This document shows positions 32,726 to 44,028 of a DNA stretch of 64,000 bases, one piece after another. The stretch is from positions 31,731,127 through 31,795,126 of the forward strand of contig JASEVX010000005.1 in NCBI GenBank assembly GCA_031761405.1, in the 5' to 3' direction. Position numbers and translations under genes: made by a program. This DNA is from Serripes groenlandicus (lineage: Eukaryota > Mollusca > Bivalvia > Cardiida > Cardiidae). Positions within the stretch are counted from its first letter, which is position 1; each line of letters begins with the position of its first letter. The notes under the pieces were generated by a model. That model saw only the letters and a program-made list of their open reading frames with translations, searched no databases and had not been told where the DNA came from.

Positions 32726-32944
32726 TTAAACAGCGTCCAAACTGCAGTGGATTTCTGATTCAACAAGGTGGCACATTCATTGGAAGGACCAGTACTTGAT
32801 CTCTAATTGAATGAGAGACACAAGAAAGCCTATCTAGTAATAACCACTGTATTTGAATCACCGGCCATTTCGACGACTACATGTATCTATTCCGGTATAT
32901 AAATACGTGAAACCGGTCACTTGGCCTCTCTGTATGGTATTTTA

Positions 32945-33125
32945 AGCCACTTTTCAACACTTTTCCAGTTATATCACTGCGTTTCCTGTGTAATTTACCA
33001 GTTCTACTGGTCCATTGATCCTGACACTAGCGAGTCATATATAAAGCTAACCCTACAGCACCGAGCGCCAAGAAGGGAATGCCTATAGATATACTACTAG
33101 TTTTAAAGTAGTTGGCATCATCCGG
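32945..33125 (-). repeat. Old SINE copy (minus)
   Basis: Complements of ACACAGGAAACGCAGTGATA, ACTGGTAAATTAC and CTTGGCGCTCGGTGC. It lies just upstream of the RBM28-like start; the counterpart is at 61665-61855. Confidence 0.5.
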
Positions 33126-33366
33126 CCGCCGATCACTTGATCCATTCATGTCTAGATTTTAATCAATTCTGAATAAACTTCCATGGCCTCGATTAGGTTC
33201 ATTCCGGTTTTTCCCCCGAATCAATTCGGTTCGTTAGTTTAATTCTGCTTATCTTCCTTTTTCCATCATTTTGGTCATTTCCGGTATATTTACATTTTCA
33301 TTTCGGAATAATTCGGATTTCTTCGTTAGTTGGTAAATAAACATTTGGTTGTAAACACGTGAAGAT

Positions 33367-33490
33367 ATGTCTCGTGTTTCTAGAACGATATTCGTCCGTA
33401 ATTTACCATATAGCTGTACTAATGATAAACTGGAAGAACTTTTCTCTGCATATGGTCCTGTAAAACAATGTTTCATCGTTACAGATAAAA
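33367..33490 (+). CDS. RBM28: RBM28-like exon 1 (copy A)
   Basis: ATG at 33367 preceded by GTGAAGAT; donor AAAA|GTAATG. It encodes [16 protein letters not shown] through IVTDK. Copy B encodes the same residues with two synonymous changes. Confidence 0.85.
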
Positions 33491-36400
33491 GTAATGTTGA
33501 ATTATTATTAGATTTCGCGACCAAATGTATCTATTCTCTCTGCATTTCTTTTTCTATTTCGACCATTCTTTAAAGTCGTTTAGTTTCCAATTACAACTTT
33601 GATTGTAACCATACAGTCTTAATTTATTTGAAAACATTTTTGTTTGAAAAAAGGCAAATCTTGATGCTAAACAAATGCTAGCTTTTAATTGTTATAATCG
33701 TGTAACCATTCTACAACATAATGATAATGACTCCATTACATTCCTTAGTTGAAGGTAATTGGAGGGCAAGGATAATAGGTTAACATTTGTCTTACATATT
33801 GAATCAATAGAGAAACAGATCAGCACACAGATGCTGTTATATGTAACACCGTTTAAAAATGTCCAGATCTTGATGAAATCTCAATGATATTACCATTAGA
33901 GAGAGAATTGCCTGTTCCTAAGGTTACAACATTGACATTTGGAGATTTATATGTTTTTCTTAAAGTCTTATAATCGAATAAAATCATACTTCAAGATGAA
34001 ATCTTGATTTTAATTTTAAGAACAATTATAAGAACAATGGTTCACAGTTTTGATGAATTCTCACATTTTTTGTAAAAATGATGGAAAGAGCTCCACATAG
34101 AACATGAAGCAATAAAAAGGTGACATTTTACACAACAGCGTTTCCAAGTCTGTTTTCATTTTTAATATGTGTTTGAAACAAGCAATGATTTGTGCAAAAT
34201 TGAGTTGGGTCATTTCCGGCGAACATGTGAAACCTCCAATAACCGTGAGTGTCTGCCCTAATAAGTAATATATATGATTAAAGAAAATTGTATTTTATGG
34301 ATTTTTTCCTATCTTCTTCTGTAGATTCTGGAAAAAGTCGTGGGATTGGATATGTCATATATACATTGAGGTAAGTTATATTTTATTTTTTATTTACAGT
34401 ACATCAGCCATCAATGATGATGTGATTATGGCAAATCTCTTTTTTATGAAAACAACTTGTGATTATTATTTAGGATTTAATTGGCTTATATTTAACTTAT
34501 CTCTTAACTTCATGAAATGAAAGGAAACATGTGGTAAGTACATGTCTTGGTTCAATCTTGATCCAACGGTTGGTTTGATATTTTTTAACCCTTTCCCACG
34601 CATTTTGACGCATCTGCAGTAGACGACTTTTGAAAACATTGAGGCAAAAGAAGAAATTGCTCAAAACAAGCAATTTCGCATTTTGCCACAATCTTTTCAA
34701 CTCTTTATGATAATTCAACTCTCATTTATGGAGATTTTTTTTAATGTTTTTGTATATATATAGATTTTCAAATCATTGTGGCAAATAAAGAAATTGCTCA
34801 TTATGAGCAATTTCTCCTTTTGACGCAGTGTTCTCAAAGGTCGTCTGCTGCAAATGCATCCAAAAGTGTCTATATGTAGAAAAGGGTTAATACTGTCAAT
34901 GCAGTTTTGCAGGTGTTTTAAGTCTCCTTCAGTTAAAGTTCTAGTTCTTTCAGGGATGATGCGATAAAAGCTAAAGATGAGAAAGTCAATATAGACGGCA
35001 GGAGACTGTTACTTGATTTTGCCGACATAGCAAAGAAAGCTAAAAATAAACGGAATCAAAACAAAGATGAAACAAAAGAAGAAAATGAACCAGAAAGTGA
35101 AGAAGATGATAACACTCAGGGGAAGACTGATAAAAAAGGTACAATTGCAGACTGCAGGCCTTTTTCTAGGCATCTCACAGGTCAGATATTCTGACCTATT
35201 CCCAATGGCAAAAGTCTTTTAAAATCATGCAATTTTGTCCTTTTTTTTTTTATTCCAAAATTTAAAATAATAACAATTAATTTTCTCAAATAGAAGGCCA
35301 AATACTTGTTCCCAAAAGGCCTGGACTGCAGGTCAGAGGTAGAGCTTCAGTCTTGTGATCTTAACATTGCCATGAGAGTGGGGTCACCATTTCTGTCAAC
35401 CTCACACATTTGGCGAGAGTACTGGTTGAGTACCGAGGAGGCAGACATCGAGAATGATAGATATAAGCTATAATATTTATAACTTATTGTAAAATAAATA
35501 AATATAAACTAAAATGGTAAAGAATGGTAAATTTTATACATCAATTTCAGACAAACAATTTAACCCTTTCCCTGATGTAAGCAAATTTGAACACCCCCTG
35601 CGGAAGCTGACTTTTTGAAAACATTGTTGAAAAGGTAGAAATTGCATGTATTTTCCATGTTTTACAATTCTTTCCTCAACATTTTCAAAAGCAGACAACT
35701 CTTACAATGTCTGGCAGATGTCCAAAGAGCAGTACAAAATATATCTGATCAGATATATCTGAATCAAAGACTCTTATGAAGTTATATACAGTAAAATATT
35801 TTATTATTTTTTCTGGTCTTTTTTAGGAAAAAGCGAGCAGGAAAAAAGCGACAACTTAAAATATCACAAAGCAAAAATTGTTTTACTGACGGGTTTAGGA
35901 AATAAATTGACTGAAGAAAGATTGAACGGGTGTTTGCAGAAATTGTGAGTAACCGCTATATTTGCTAGACCTTTTTTTGTGTAAAGATATATGATCACTT
36001 TCCCGTATGCAGACCTATTTTGACGCGTCCTCAGTCGGCTTCTTATGGAAACATTGTGGCAAATTGAGAAATTGCTTATAACGTACAGTTTCTTCTTTTG
36101 CCACAATATTTGAATTCTTTTCAATGATTATACTATCATATATAGGGGTTTTCAAAATTTTGCATTTATGTGTTCACGGTCATCTTCTTCAGATATTTTG
36201 TATGTGGGAAAGATTTATCCCTTTCCCACATACAGCAAAACTGCAGCAGACGCATTTGAAAACATATAAGCAAAAATATGGAAAATCTATATAATTGTAG
36301 GTATACTAAACTGAAAAAAATTGAAAACATTGTGGCAAAATGAGAAATTGCTTGTTTTGAGCAATTTCTCCTTTTGTCACGATAATTTCAAAAGTCATAT

Positions 36401-39400
36401 GCTGCAGATGCGTCAAAATGTGCCTATAGGTGGCAGGGCCTATGCTGTCGTTTCGCCATTTGAGCCATTGGCTCAAAGTGGCTCAAAAGAAGATAGCATT
36501 GGCGAAAGTCCAATTTTTGCCTTTTTTTCTCGATCGCTAAACAACAAATATATAACACATCCCAACAGGAAATAGCTTAACAGTAAAGCTATAAAATCCT
36601 GTTCAGAGCGTGTCGGTTTATAAAATCAATAGGGACTGTGTGTGGACATAATTAACAGTGGGGTAACTTCAACTCGATGGTTGTATGCAAACAGTTGTAA
36701 CTTCACCTTGAACAACCAGTAGTTAAAACCGTCTTGCATGATGCTCTCAAAAAGTTTGTCGCGTGTAAGATATAGCCTTAGGAAATTAATTGATTATCGA
36801 TTTACGCAATCGGTTAAAGAAACCTGTTGATCAGTATTCAGAGGCAAGATTAATGAATTTGCTCTCTTATTAATAATCGTGAGTTGATTATAGCAAGGTG
36901 GAATGTCTTTAATAATTATGATTAGAGTTGAATGGTTTCGCGGGGTTCTTTGCAAAAAAACATTTGAGACATTTTCGCATGGATTTGTTAGCATTTAACG
37001 GCCAATTAAATTTCCTTGGACCAATTGAGATTTCAAAATTTCAAGAGCACTGATATATATTCATGTTTTTAGTTGGGGGAAAAAAGGGTCGATGTCTGTC
37101 CAAAGAAAAATGTGTCTCAAGAAAATTTTGGGCAGGTGTGACCCCTGGGTCGGAAAGATTTAAATGTAATATACACTAATGATTGTTGTGAATCCCAACA
37201 TAAGAACTTAAATTGTTCTGTTGCACAGTACATTGGCTAGCTAAAGGTATTGAATAAGCACATTCTTTTATAACAAAACATTTTAACTCACCTGAAACCG
37301 TAGTATGGGATGAGTTACATGAAATTTACAATTTTACTATTCATACCCCATTTCGTTCAGGTCAAGCCCCGGTAGCTCAGTTTGTAGCGACGCGGGCTGT
37401 CAATCCAGGGGTTGTGAGTTTGAATCCCGGCTCGGCCAACTTTCTTTCCGAGGATTGACAAAAGTCAATGCGACATGCATCATTCGTCTTCCACCAATGG
37501 GCTAAGTCCATGTGGAAAAGCAGCCAGTTGCTTGGGAAGATTGTTGTGTGGAGTACTGGTGTGAGAAAACCAGGAAATGCATGAGTAGGTGAACTGGCCG
37601 CCGTGATATAACTGAGAAATTGTTAAAAACGGCGTTAAACCCCAATAAATCAAATCAACCCATTTCGTTCAGTTCCAATCCGCTCTTAAAGCGTTCATAT
37701 GTTCAAATCATTATGATTACTTTTTTCCGTTTCAATAAAATTGATTGCTTTTTTTCGGTCAAAATCGGTTCAACGATTTGATGGGCTTAAATTTATTTTG
37801 TTTTGTTATTCTATTTGATTACTTAACCCTAAATATCAATATACAATCTAGCGTGGAAGCCACATTGCTATTTTTTGGAAAATTCATACCTTTTCATGAT
37901 TTAATTCATAGGAGTAACTGAGAAAATACGTCTTGAAATGAAGCGTGTTGGGATCGGGAAAAAGTGGCCTGTTAACATAAAGAAGGCTGCGAAGCAAATT
38001 GTATTACAAAAATGATATATATAATATCGTTACATTAAATTACAATCGGATACTTAAATATCTTATAAAACGAAGGTTGAGTATACAAATATAACTTTTA
38101 ATAAAGTAGTTTAGTAAAATAATTATTGAGTAAATTGTTGCAACCGCTCAATGAGTGAAACATTCATGTGATTGGATTTTTTCATTCATTATGATTGTTT
38201 TGTTCAGAGCGCAAAATTCCATTCCGCTATTAAAGCGTTCCAACTTCATTCCAATCACGCACACGATCCAATCATGTTCTGCTCAGATTGTCAATTTAAT
38301 GATGTTCCAAACTGTATTGTGATCACTCGCTGTCTTGTGGCGGTTTCGTCCGTCAGTTCACATGTTCCAACAAACAAATTCTCATCCTACAGAATACACG
38401 AAATCTTTTGAAACCGGTCAGTGCTAATTTTGCATATATTTTCCTCTTTGTTCAACCAATTGCCTGAAAATTTGTCAGTCCAAATAAAAAAAAATTGTCA
38501 GTCAGGACTGAAGGACTGACGACTGTGTAGTCTGATCCTAAACAAACTGACCATTTTCAAAGTTGTTCTAAAAATTCAATTCCATGCAGAACTTTGGTTG
38601 CTGCAAAATCAGAAAAGTCGAAAAAATGACAAAAGTTTTAAGATCTTCTTGTCAAAAAAGAAAAATGATTGGCCCGATTCCAAAATAATTTTCCACAAAT
38701 GTTCCCTGGATAACCCTCTACTAATATTATTCAAATTATTCTGTTCCCTTTAAAAAAAAACATGACTGACAGGGGCAGAGTTTGTTTTCCTTATATGTGT
38801 ACTGGCCTAATTTGAAAATAATTTGGCACACAACCTCTACCAAGTTTGTTCAAATAATTCTAATCCGTTATAGATCTTCGTCACCAGGGGTCATTACTTG
38901 TTTTCTTTATATGCATATAGTAAGAACAATGTACACTGTGATTTCTATTGAATCAGGTGAGCGATTGAGGACAATCATGGTCCTCTTGTCTTGAATTCTT
39001 TTAAAACTTTACCACATATAGACACTCTTGGATGCTTCTGAAACAGACACCTATTGAAAACATTGTGACATAAGGATAAATTGCTCATAATGAACAATTT
39101 CTCTTTTTACCACATTTGATTTCAGCTCAGTTTGATTTACAGAGATTTTTTATGTTTTGGCCAGTATGTTTTAAAAGTTGTCTATTGCAGATTTGAGATA
39201 CATGGGAAAGCGTTAAACCATTTGTAATATTTAGTCATGTTCCTTGTTGTTCATTAGCAGGTGATCACTATGCAGTATTTAAATGGGAAACATAATTCAG
39301 ACCTAGGTTTGATGAAACTGTAGAACTCTTCCTTCTTAGTAAAGTGTTCATCTACTAGATGAATGCTTGACCAAACAACTCTTCCAGAATTTTCTTTAAT

Positions 39401-42400
39401 GGATTCCAATAAATGATTATTGAAATGAAGCAGTGATTATCATATGACATTTAGGCGTATTTACTCTGCCTGGTGGTGCTCTTGACCAACCCTTTCGAAA
39501 TACCACACATCTGCAGCAGACAACTTTCAAAACATCTAGGAAAAAATAAAGATGAAACTATTGTGACAAAAGGAAAAATTGCTCATCATGAGCTATTTCT
39601 CCTTTTGGCACTAGATTTTTTCAAAAATATGCCTGCATATGGTAATACATGTTGACAGTTGCACTTACTATGAAATAAATTGTAGAAATTTTCATGTTCT
39701 TCTTTTTAAGAAATGTGAAACATGTCGCCGAGGCTAAACTGGTGTCAGATGGTAGTGCACATGTCAAGTTTAAATGTATCCGAGACGCAAAACGGGCCGT
39801 AAATAGACTTCATGAGCATGAATATAAAGGTCAGTCCTGGTAATATGTTTGGTTTAACCCTTTCCCTCATACGACAATTTTGCAGCAGACGACTTTGAAC
39901 TTATTTTGTCAAAACATAGAAAATCTCCGTAGTTGAATGGATAACCTATGACAAAAAGTAGAAAACATTGTGGCAAAAGGAGAAATTGCACGTTTTGTGC
40001 AATTTCTTCTTTTGTCACTATGTTTTCAAAAAGCTGTCTTATGCAGAGGTGTCAGAAAGCGTCTATATGAGGGAAAGGGTTAAATATACCAAATAAAAAG
40101 TGGAAAGTGAAGAAGTTTTTACAGCTTATATTTATCCGTCGGTAAGAGGACAATTGCCCCTCCGGACATTAGCCCCGTCGTTAAAACTACACATGGAAAC
40201 ATCAGCCCCTTCATATTTTCACAAGGTGGACATTAGCTCTTTCGTATTTTTCACATGGCGGACATTAGCCCCTTTTTAATTTTTTTAACAGTATGGATAT
40301 AAGCCCTTTCACATAGCGAATATTAGCCCTTTAATTGAAGCAGACATTATCCCACTAGTTGTTTAAGATCACGCAATAATTGACAGAATGTTTTTTAAAT
40401 GCATGTTTGATATATATAACTGATATTAATCATTATCAAAATTTAATGGAATAATTGGCGGATTGTCAATACAAACAAGCTTTTGCAAGCAATTGTCTCT
40501 GGACTCTGTAATCCTGAGTGTGTTTAACAGTTGGCCTATGAATGTCTAATCGTTAATAGATGTACTTAGTAATTAATGATCTAAACAACCATTCTTATTC
40601 TTCAATCCAAACACAGATTGAAATTGCAGATTCAATAAACTTTTTAATAAAGGATAAATATTGGTAATATACAAAGGGGCTTAATGTCCGCTTTCAGCAA
40701 TCCTCTGAAGCGGCTAATGTTCGCCTTAAACAATTACGATATAGGGGATAATGGCTGTGTATGAAGGGCTTAAATTATGTCCTCCTATGCAGTTTTTAAT
40801 TGAGGGTTTAATGTGTGCTAGTCCGCTCAATGTATGTGGGAATGTCCCATATAGTGAATCAGATAGAATCAAATTATTTATTATACCTATATTGTTCAAA
40901 TTGAAAAGGTCTGGAGAAAATAAGTACATGTATATATTTGGAAAATGGAAAGCTGAAACTTTAATACAGAATCAAAGTAGATCAATTACTTGAGAAGAAC
41001 AACTTCTCCTTTCTCAACAATTTTATCAAAAAAGTTGTCTGCTGCAAAGACATCAAAAGTGTTTTTGTGGCGATTGGTTGACAATCGCCACAGTGCTACC
41101 AAAACAACAACAACGAAAAAAAAATTATATAGTCGTATTTGAACAATCGGTTGGATATTTCTGCAAAGGCAATTTACTCACTTCCGTTAAACCGCCATAT
41201 ATATATATAGTTCCATCAGTGATGCAGGCACACGATTAATAATGATAATGTTAGTGCTACTTTGATACCGGATTGGTACTAATATTTGAGATTTATCGAG
41301 AAAATATCTAAATAGAGTTAAACTATTTACATATTATCTTTCTTCATGTTTGGGCAGATAATAAATATCATCGGGCGTCTTGGGTACGCTATGCAGAGTA
41401 TCATGATACTCCTGTGCCTCGTTTTATTTTTACTGTAGTCAACCGTAACCTTTTGACCTTTAACCTGATTCGGCAGGATTTGGCAGATAATAAATATCAT
41501 TGCGCGTTCTGCCTTGCAAATAACGACAACTCTGATGATACTCAAATCTGGAAATTCCAAAAGGTTCTATAAATAGCTCGCGAGACCAAAAACCAGAAGA
41601 GCTTGTAAATCTCAATATTATAAACGCTTTATTTTGTAGTTGTTTAAATATATGAAAGCGTCTAGATGATAAGACTGGTTTACAAAGGTTTAAAGGACAC
41701 ACGATGTCAGTGTGTACACACGTGATGTATACACGTCTGCACGTTCTAGAGTCAATTAGCAATCAATGCTGACAGTGTAGCCTAATTTAGTTTGGAGATC
41801 GAGCATTATAATATATGCCTATATTTTTATAAATTGAACAGTTTGGCAAATAGTGAAACTGTGCTTTTGGAGCATGTTTTGTGTTTGTTTTTGCACTCAC
41901 ATTATTCGAAGCAGTTTAACAACCTCAGAGACATATAAATACACTGTGACAACCCTCAATCATGCAATGTGAAGGGACTAAATTGAACAGACCTGTTTAA
42001 TATCGGACATTATTGAAACAAACACCAAACTAATGGATACTGTTTTCTCTCCTTTCTTTAGTCATTTCTAAAGTGTAAAATATATTTTATCTTAATATGG
42101 CCTAACGACCTGGTGATAAACATGTGATTACCCGAACAATTAGATTACAAATAGTCATTCTAATGAGCTAAAACGGTAGTCCATCGAATACTAACTAGAT
42201 TTTTCATAACTTTGGAATGGCCTAATTTTGAACACATCATGACCAATTTCAGAACGTAACTAAATAATCACCAAGACAACATTCTGGCAAACTAACATTA
42301 TTCTACTGTCAAAAGATGCATGGTTGATACATTCTCAAATATACCCGCACCAGAGTCATCGCAAGCCCTACACCGATATACTGCTTGTTACTTTGCAGGA

Positions 42401-43806
42401 TTTTCCATACGATCGCCACTACAGTGCCATTGGCGCTTTGATTTATGTAGGAAAGGGTCTACAAGTTGAATCAATGGCTTTGAGCAAAGGTGAAGCTCCA
42501 TTCTCTGATTATTTTGTTTAGAAAGCATCAACTCGTTGATAAATTAGCTCAAGTTGTTACATTTATTCCTCTCATTTGGCACATATTCTTATTAGATTTT
42601 AGTCATTTCAATTATCCGTTTGCGACATACAACAAATCTACAGCAGATGACTTTGAAAACATCTGGACAAAAATGTTAAAAATCTCTGTATGTAAAAGTA
42701 TAATTATTGTACTAAGTTAAAAAAACATGGTGACAAAAATGTTAAGAAATCTCTGTATGTAAAAGTATAATTATTAAACTAAGTTGAAAAAACATTGTTA
42801 CAAAAGTCATCTGCTGCAGATGCGTCAAAATGTGCCTGCAAGTGCAAAAAAGTTATTTAAACCAGACAATTTTGTGAACATCTTTGTAATTATAAAAAAT
42901 CTCTATAATTGAAAGTATGATTATTTTAAAAGGGTAGAAAATATTTTGGCACAAGGAGAAACAGTTGATTGTGATTAATATCTCCTTGTGTCACAATGTT
43001 TTCATGTGTACTGCAGATGGGTCAAATTGCATCTTCATGTTATAAAAGGGAAACATCTAGCATTTGTTTCATGCAGAAAGTAACATATAAATCATTCTTT
43101 TAGATATATTATGTTTCAGGTTCGAAATTGACTGCCAATCAATTATCTAAAGATGCAGCTAATATTCCACCGAAAATGTTGAAGAGATGTCGACTTATTA
43201 TGAGAAATCTTGCCTTCAAGGTGATTGAGACTTTTTACATTGTTGATTTTAGCCCATTCCTACATATAAATACATATTGACCATTCAGCAGACGATTTGA
43301 AAACATTGTGACAAAGGGAATATTGCTCATAATGAGCAATTTCTCCTTTTGCCAATATGTTTTCAATAATTATACTTTCATTTATTGAGAATGTCCATAT
43401 TTGGATAAAGTAGAAATTTGAAATATATGTTAACCCTTTTCCTCATACGACAATTCTGCAGCAGATGACTTTGAACATATTTTGTCAAAAAATAGAAAAT
43501 CTTTATAATTGAATGGATAACCAATGACTAAAAGTGGAAAACATTGTGACAAAAGAAGAAATTGCTCGTTTTGATCAATTTCTTCTTTTGTCACTATGTT
43601 TTCAAAAAGCCGTCTGCTGTTAAATGATGCAGACAATTTAGAGTTTCCTACAGCCGTTAGTACTAGTATGAGCTCAACTTTGTTTATAATTCGGCTTTAA
43701 CTTTTTCGATATATGTAACTCTTTTTTCAGTGCAAAGAAAAAGATCTTGAAAGAAATTTTGAAAAGTTTGGGGATCTAACCGAAATTAAAGTAGCTAAAA
43801 ACACAG
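33367..43806 (+). CDS. RBM28: RBM28-like RNA-binding protein, exons 1-7 (N-terminal half)
   Basis: Seven exons join in frame: 33367-33490, 34325-34370, 34954-35138, 35827-35944, 39711-39829, 43120-43220 and 43731-43806. All introns are GT-AG and phases agree (1,2,1,2,1,0,1). RRM1 spans residues ~6-85 with RNP2 IFVRNL (8-13), [18 protein letters not shown] and RNP1 RGIGYVIY (47-54). This closely resembles RBM28/Nop4, a nucleolar protein of 60S ribosome assembly and a spliceosomal snRNP partner. An acidic/lysine linker (~95-125) follows, then a second RRM-like unit (IVLLTGL...[15 protein letters not shown], ~140-197). Next comes the start of another RRM ([32 protein letters not shown], ~220-254). 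The RRM is cut at exon 7: no exon with its RNP1 or the later RRMs was found. Introns are packed with family-1 MITEs. Confidence 0.82.
34325..34370 (+). CDS. RBM28: RBM28-like exon 2 (copy A)
   Basis: Acceptor TTCTTCTGTAG, donor GAG|GTAAGT. It encodes [15 protein letters not shown], including RNP1. Confidence 0.85.
34588..34889. mobile_element. Chimeric family-1 MITE in intron 2
   Basis: Starts TTTAACCCTTTCCCACGC, carries two core hairpins, and ends TAGAAAAGGGTTAA. In copy B the two hairpins belong to two separate MITEs (63356-63560 and 63715-63942). Confidence 0.7.
34954..35138 (+). CDS. RBM28: RBM28-like exon 3
   Basis: Acceptor CTTTCAG, donor AAAG|GTACAA. It encodes [20 protein letters not shown] and an acidic Lys/Glu-rich linker ending [10 protein letters not shown]. 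Confidence 0.83.
35560..35720. mobile_element. Eroded family-1 MITE (intron 3)
   Basis: TTTAACCCTTTCCCTGATG and AAAACATTGTTGAAAAGG remain. Confidence 0.45.
35827..35944 (+). CDS. RBM28: RBM28-like exon 4
   Basis: Acceptor CTTTTTTAG, donor AATT|GTGAGT. It encodes [20 protein letters not shown] and [18 protein letters not shown], an RNP2-like strand and first helix. Confidence 0.8.
35985..36215. mobile_element. Family-1 MITE (intron 4)
   Basis: ACTTTCCCGTATGCAGACC ... TTTGTATGTGGGAAAG, with a weak core hairpin. Confidence 0.5.
36217..36440. mobile_element. Family-1 MITE (intron 4), adjacent copy
   Basis: CCCTTTCCCACATACAGC, CTGCAGCAGACGCATTTG and a good core hairpin GAGAAATTGCTTGTTTTGAG; the right end is degraded. 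Confidence 0.55.
37347..37672 (+). mobile_element. Full-length SINE with 14-bp target-site duplication (intron 4)
   Basis: CCCATTTCGTTCAG is repeated at 37347-37360 and 37659-37672. The element 37361-37658 has A box CGGTAGCTCAG, B box GTGAGTTTGAATCCC, body TGTGGAAAAGCAGCCAGTTG and tail AACGGCGTTAAACCCC. Confidence 0.88.
37673..38690. other. Intronic interval, nothing recognised
   Basis: Short frames only; no repeat family identified. Confidence 0.35.
38690..38993 (+). mobile_element. 3' part of a Helentron-like element (intron 4)
   Basis: Two worn internal units (TCACCAGGGGTC, CTTATATG) are followed by ATCAGGTGAGCGATTG, stem AGGAC...GTCCT and terminal CTTGT. This matches the 3' end at 46195-46228. 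Confidence 0.6.
39003..39217. mobile_element. Diverged family-1 MITE (intron 4)
   Basis: AACTTTACCACATATAGAC ... TACATGGGAAAGCGTTAAA with core AAATTGCTCATAATGAAC. Confidence 0.5.
39485..39645. mobile_element. Family-1 MITE fragment close to exon 5
   Basis: CATCTGCAGCAGACAACTTT and core AAAATTGCTCATCATGAGC; the right end is missing. Confidence 0.45.
39711..39829 (+). CDS. RBM28: RBM28-like exon 5
   Basis: Acceptor TTCTTTTTAAG, donor AAAG|GTCAGT. It encodes [20 protein letters not shown] and [19 protein letters not shown], the second half of the extra RRM-like unit. Confidence 0.8.
39858..40079. mobile_element. TTAA-target MITE (family 1), complete (intron 5)
   Basis: TTAA at 39854-39857 and 40080-40083. 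It begins only 28 bp after the exon 5 splice donor. Confidence 0.87.
40160..40752. repeat. Inverted arms built from the 33-bp minisatellite
   Basis: At 40160-40352 degenerate ~33-bp units read GGACATTAGCCCC; at 40673-40752 the same motif is reversed (GGGGCTTAATGTCCGC). About 320 bp of AT-rich DNA lies between. Confidence 0.6.
41003..41115. repeat. MITE fragment and 9-bp perfect hairpin
   Basis: GTTGTCTGCTGCAAAGACATC is a family-1 remnant. TGGCGATTG/CAATCGCCA at 41069-41091 is an exact stem that may be an element end. Confidence 0.4.
41116..42605. other. Intron 5 interval, no gene recognised
   Basis: It contains a short direct repeat (GGCAGATAATAAATATCAT at about 41353 and 41482). No convincing coding sequence was found. 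Confidence 0.4.
42610..43050. mobile_element. Diverged family-1 MITE cluster (intron 5)
   Basis: CTACAGCAGATGACTTTG, a ~60-bp direct repeat (AAAATCTCTGTATGTAAAAG twice), GTCATCTGCTGCAGATGCG and a third core near 42960-43000. Confidence 0.5.
43120..43220 (+). CDS. RBM28: RBM28-like exon 6
   Basis: Acceptor ATGTTTCAG, donor AAG|GTGATT. It encodes [20 protein letters not shown] and [13 protein letters not shown] (RNP2 LIMRNL). Confidence 0.82.
43250..43428. mobile_element. Diverged family-1 MITE (intron 6)
   Basis: TAGCCCATTCCTACATATA, ATTCAGCAGACGATTTG and core ATTGCTCATAATGAGC. Confidence 0.5.
43434..43620. mobile_element. Right-truncated family-1 MITE (intron 6)
   Basis: TTAA at 43430-43433. 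The copy ends at GCCGTCTGCTG and is followed by TTAAATG, a breakpoint close to that of the 17528 copy. Confidence 0.75.
43731..43806 (+). CDS. RBM28: RBM28-like exon 7
   Basis: Acceptor CTTTTTTCAG, donor ACAG|GTAACT. It encodes [20 protein letters not shown] plus VAKNT and ends in phase 1. Confidence 0.82.
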
Positions 43807-43808
43807 GT

Positions 43809-44028
43809 AACTACAAGGAGAGAGAGAACTAGGCATCACTTAATATTTGATTGACATAAGGCCTCCATTGCAAAACAATAAAGTTAACATCATAAACTAC
43901 AAGGAGAGAGAGAACTAGGCATCACTTAATATTTGATTGACATAAGGCCTCCATTGCAAAACAATAAAGTTAACATCATAAACTACAAGGAGAGAGAGAA
44001 CTAGGCATCACTTAATATTTCAGGTAAA
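43809..44028 (+). repeat. 86-bp tandem repeat just inside intron 7
   Basis: Units start at 43809, 43895 and 43981 (AACTACAAGGAGAGAGAGAA), about 2.6 units with almost no divergence. The first unit begins one base after the GT of the exon 7 donor. Confidence 0.85.

Larger units (their letters stand above)
22992..34948 (+). repeat. Large segmental repeat, copy A
   Basis: Matches copy B (50107-64000) in the same orientation with the same order of MITEs, SINEs and RBM28-like exons. Relative to B it carries a MITE-related ~210 bp (about 29596-29806), ~370 bp of AT-rich DNA (30442-30812), ~580 bp with a LINE fragment and SINE (31915-32496) and a MITE (32501-32725). The right limit is set only by the window end in copy B. 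Confidence 0.9.

Noticed and set aside
33249..33524. Minus-strand ORF opposite RBM28 exon 1
   Set aside because: Shadow of the conserved exon, which has splice sites and clear RRM motifs on the plus strand.
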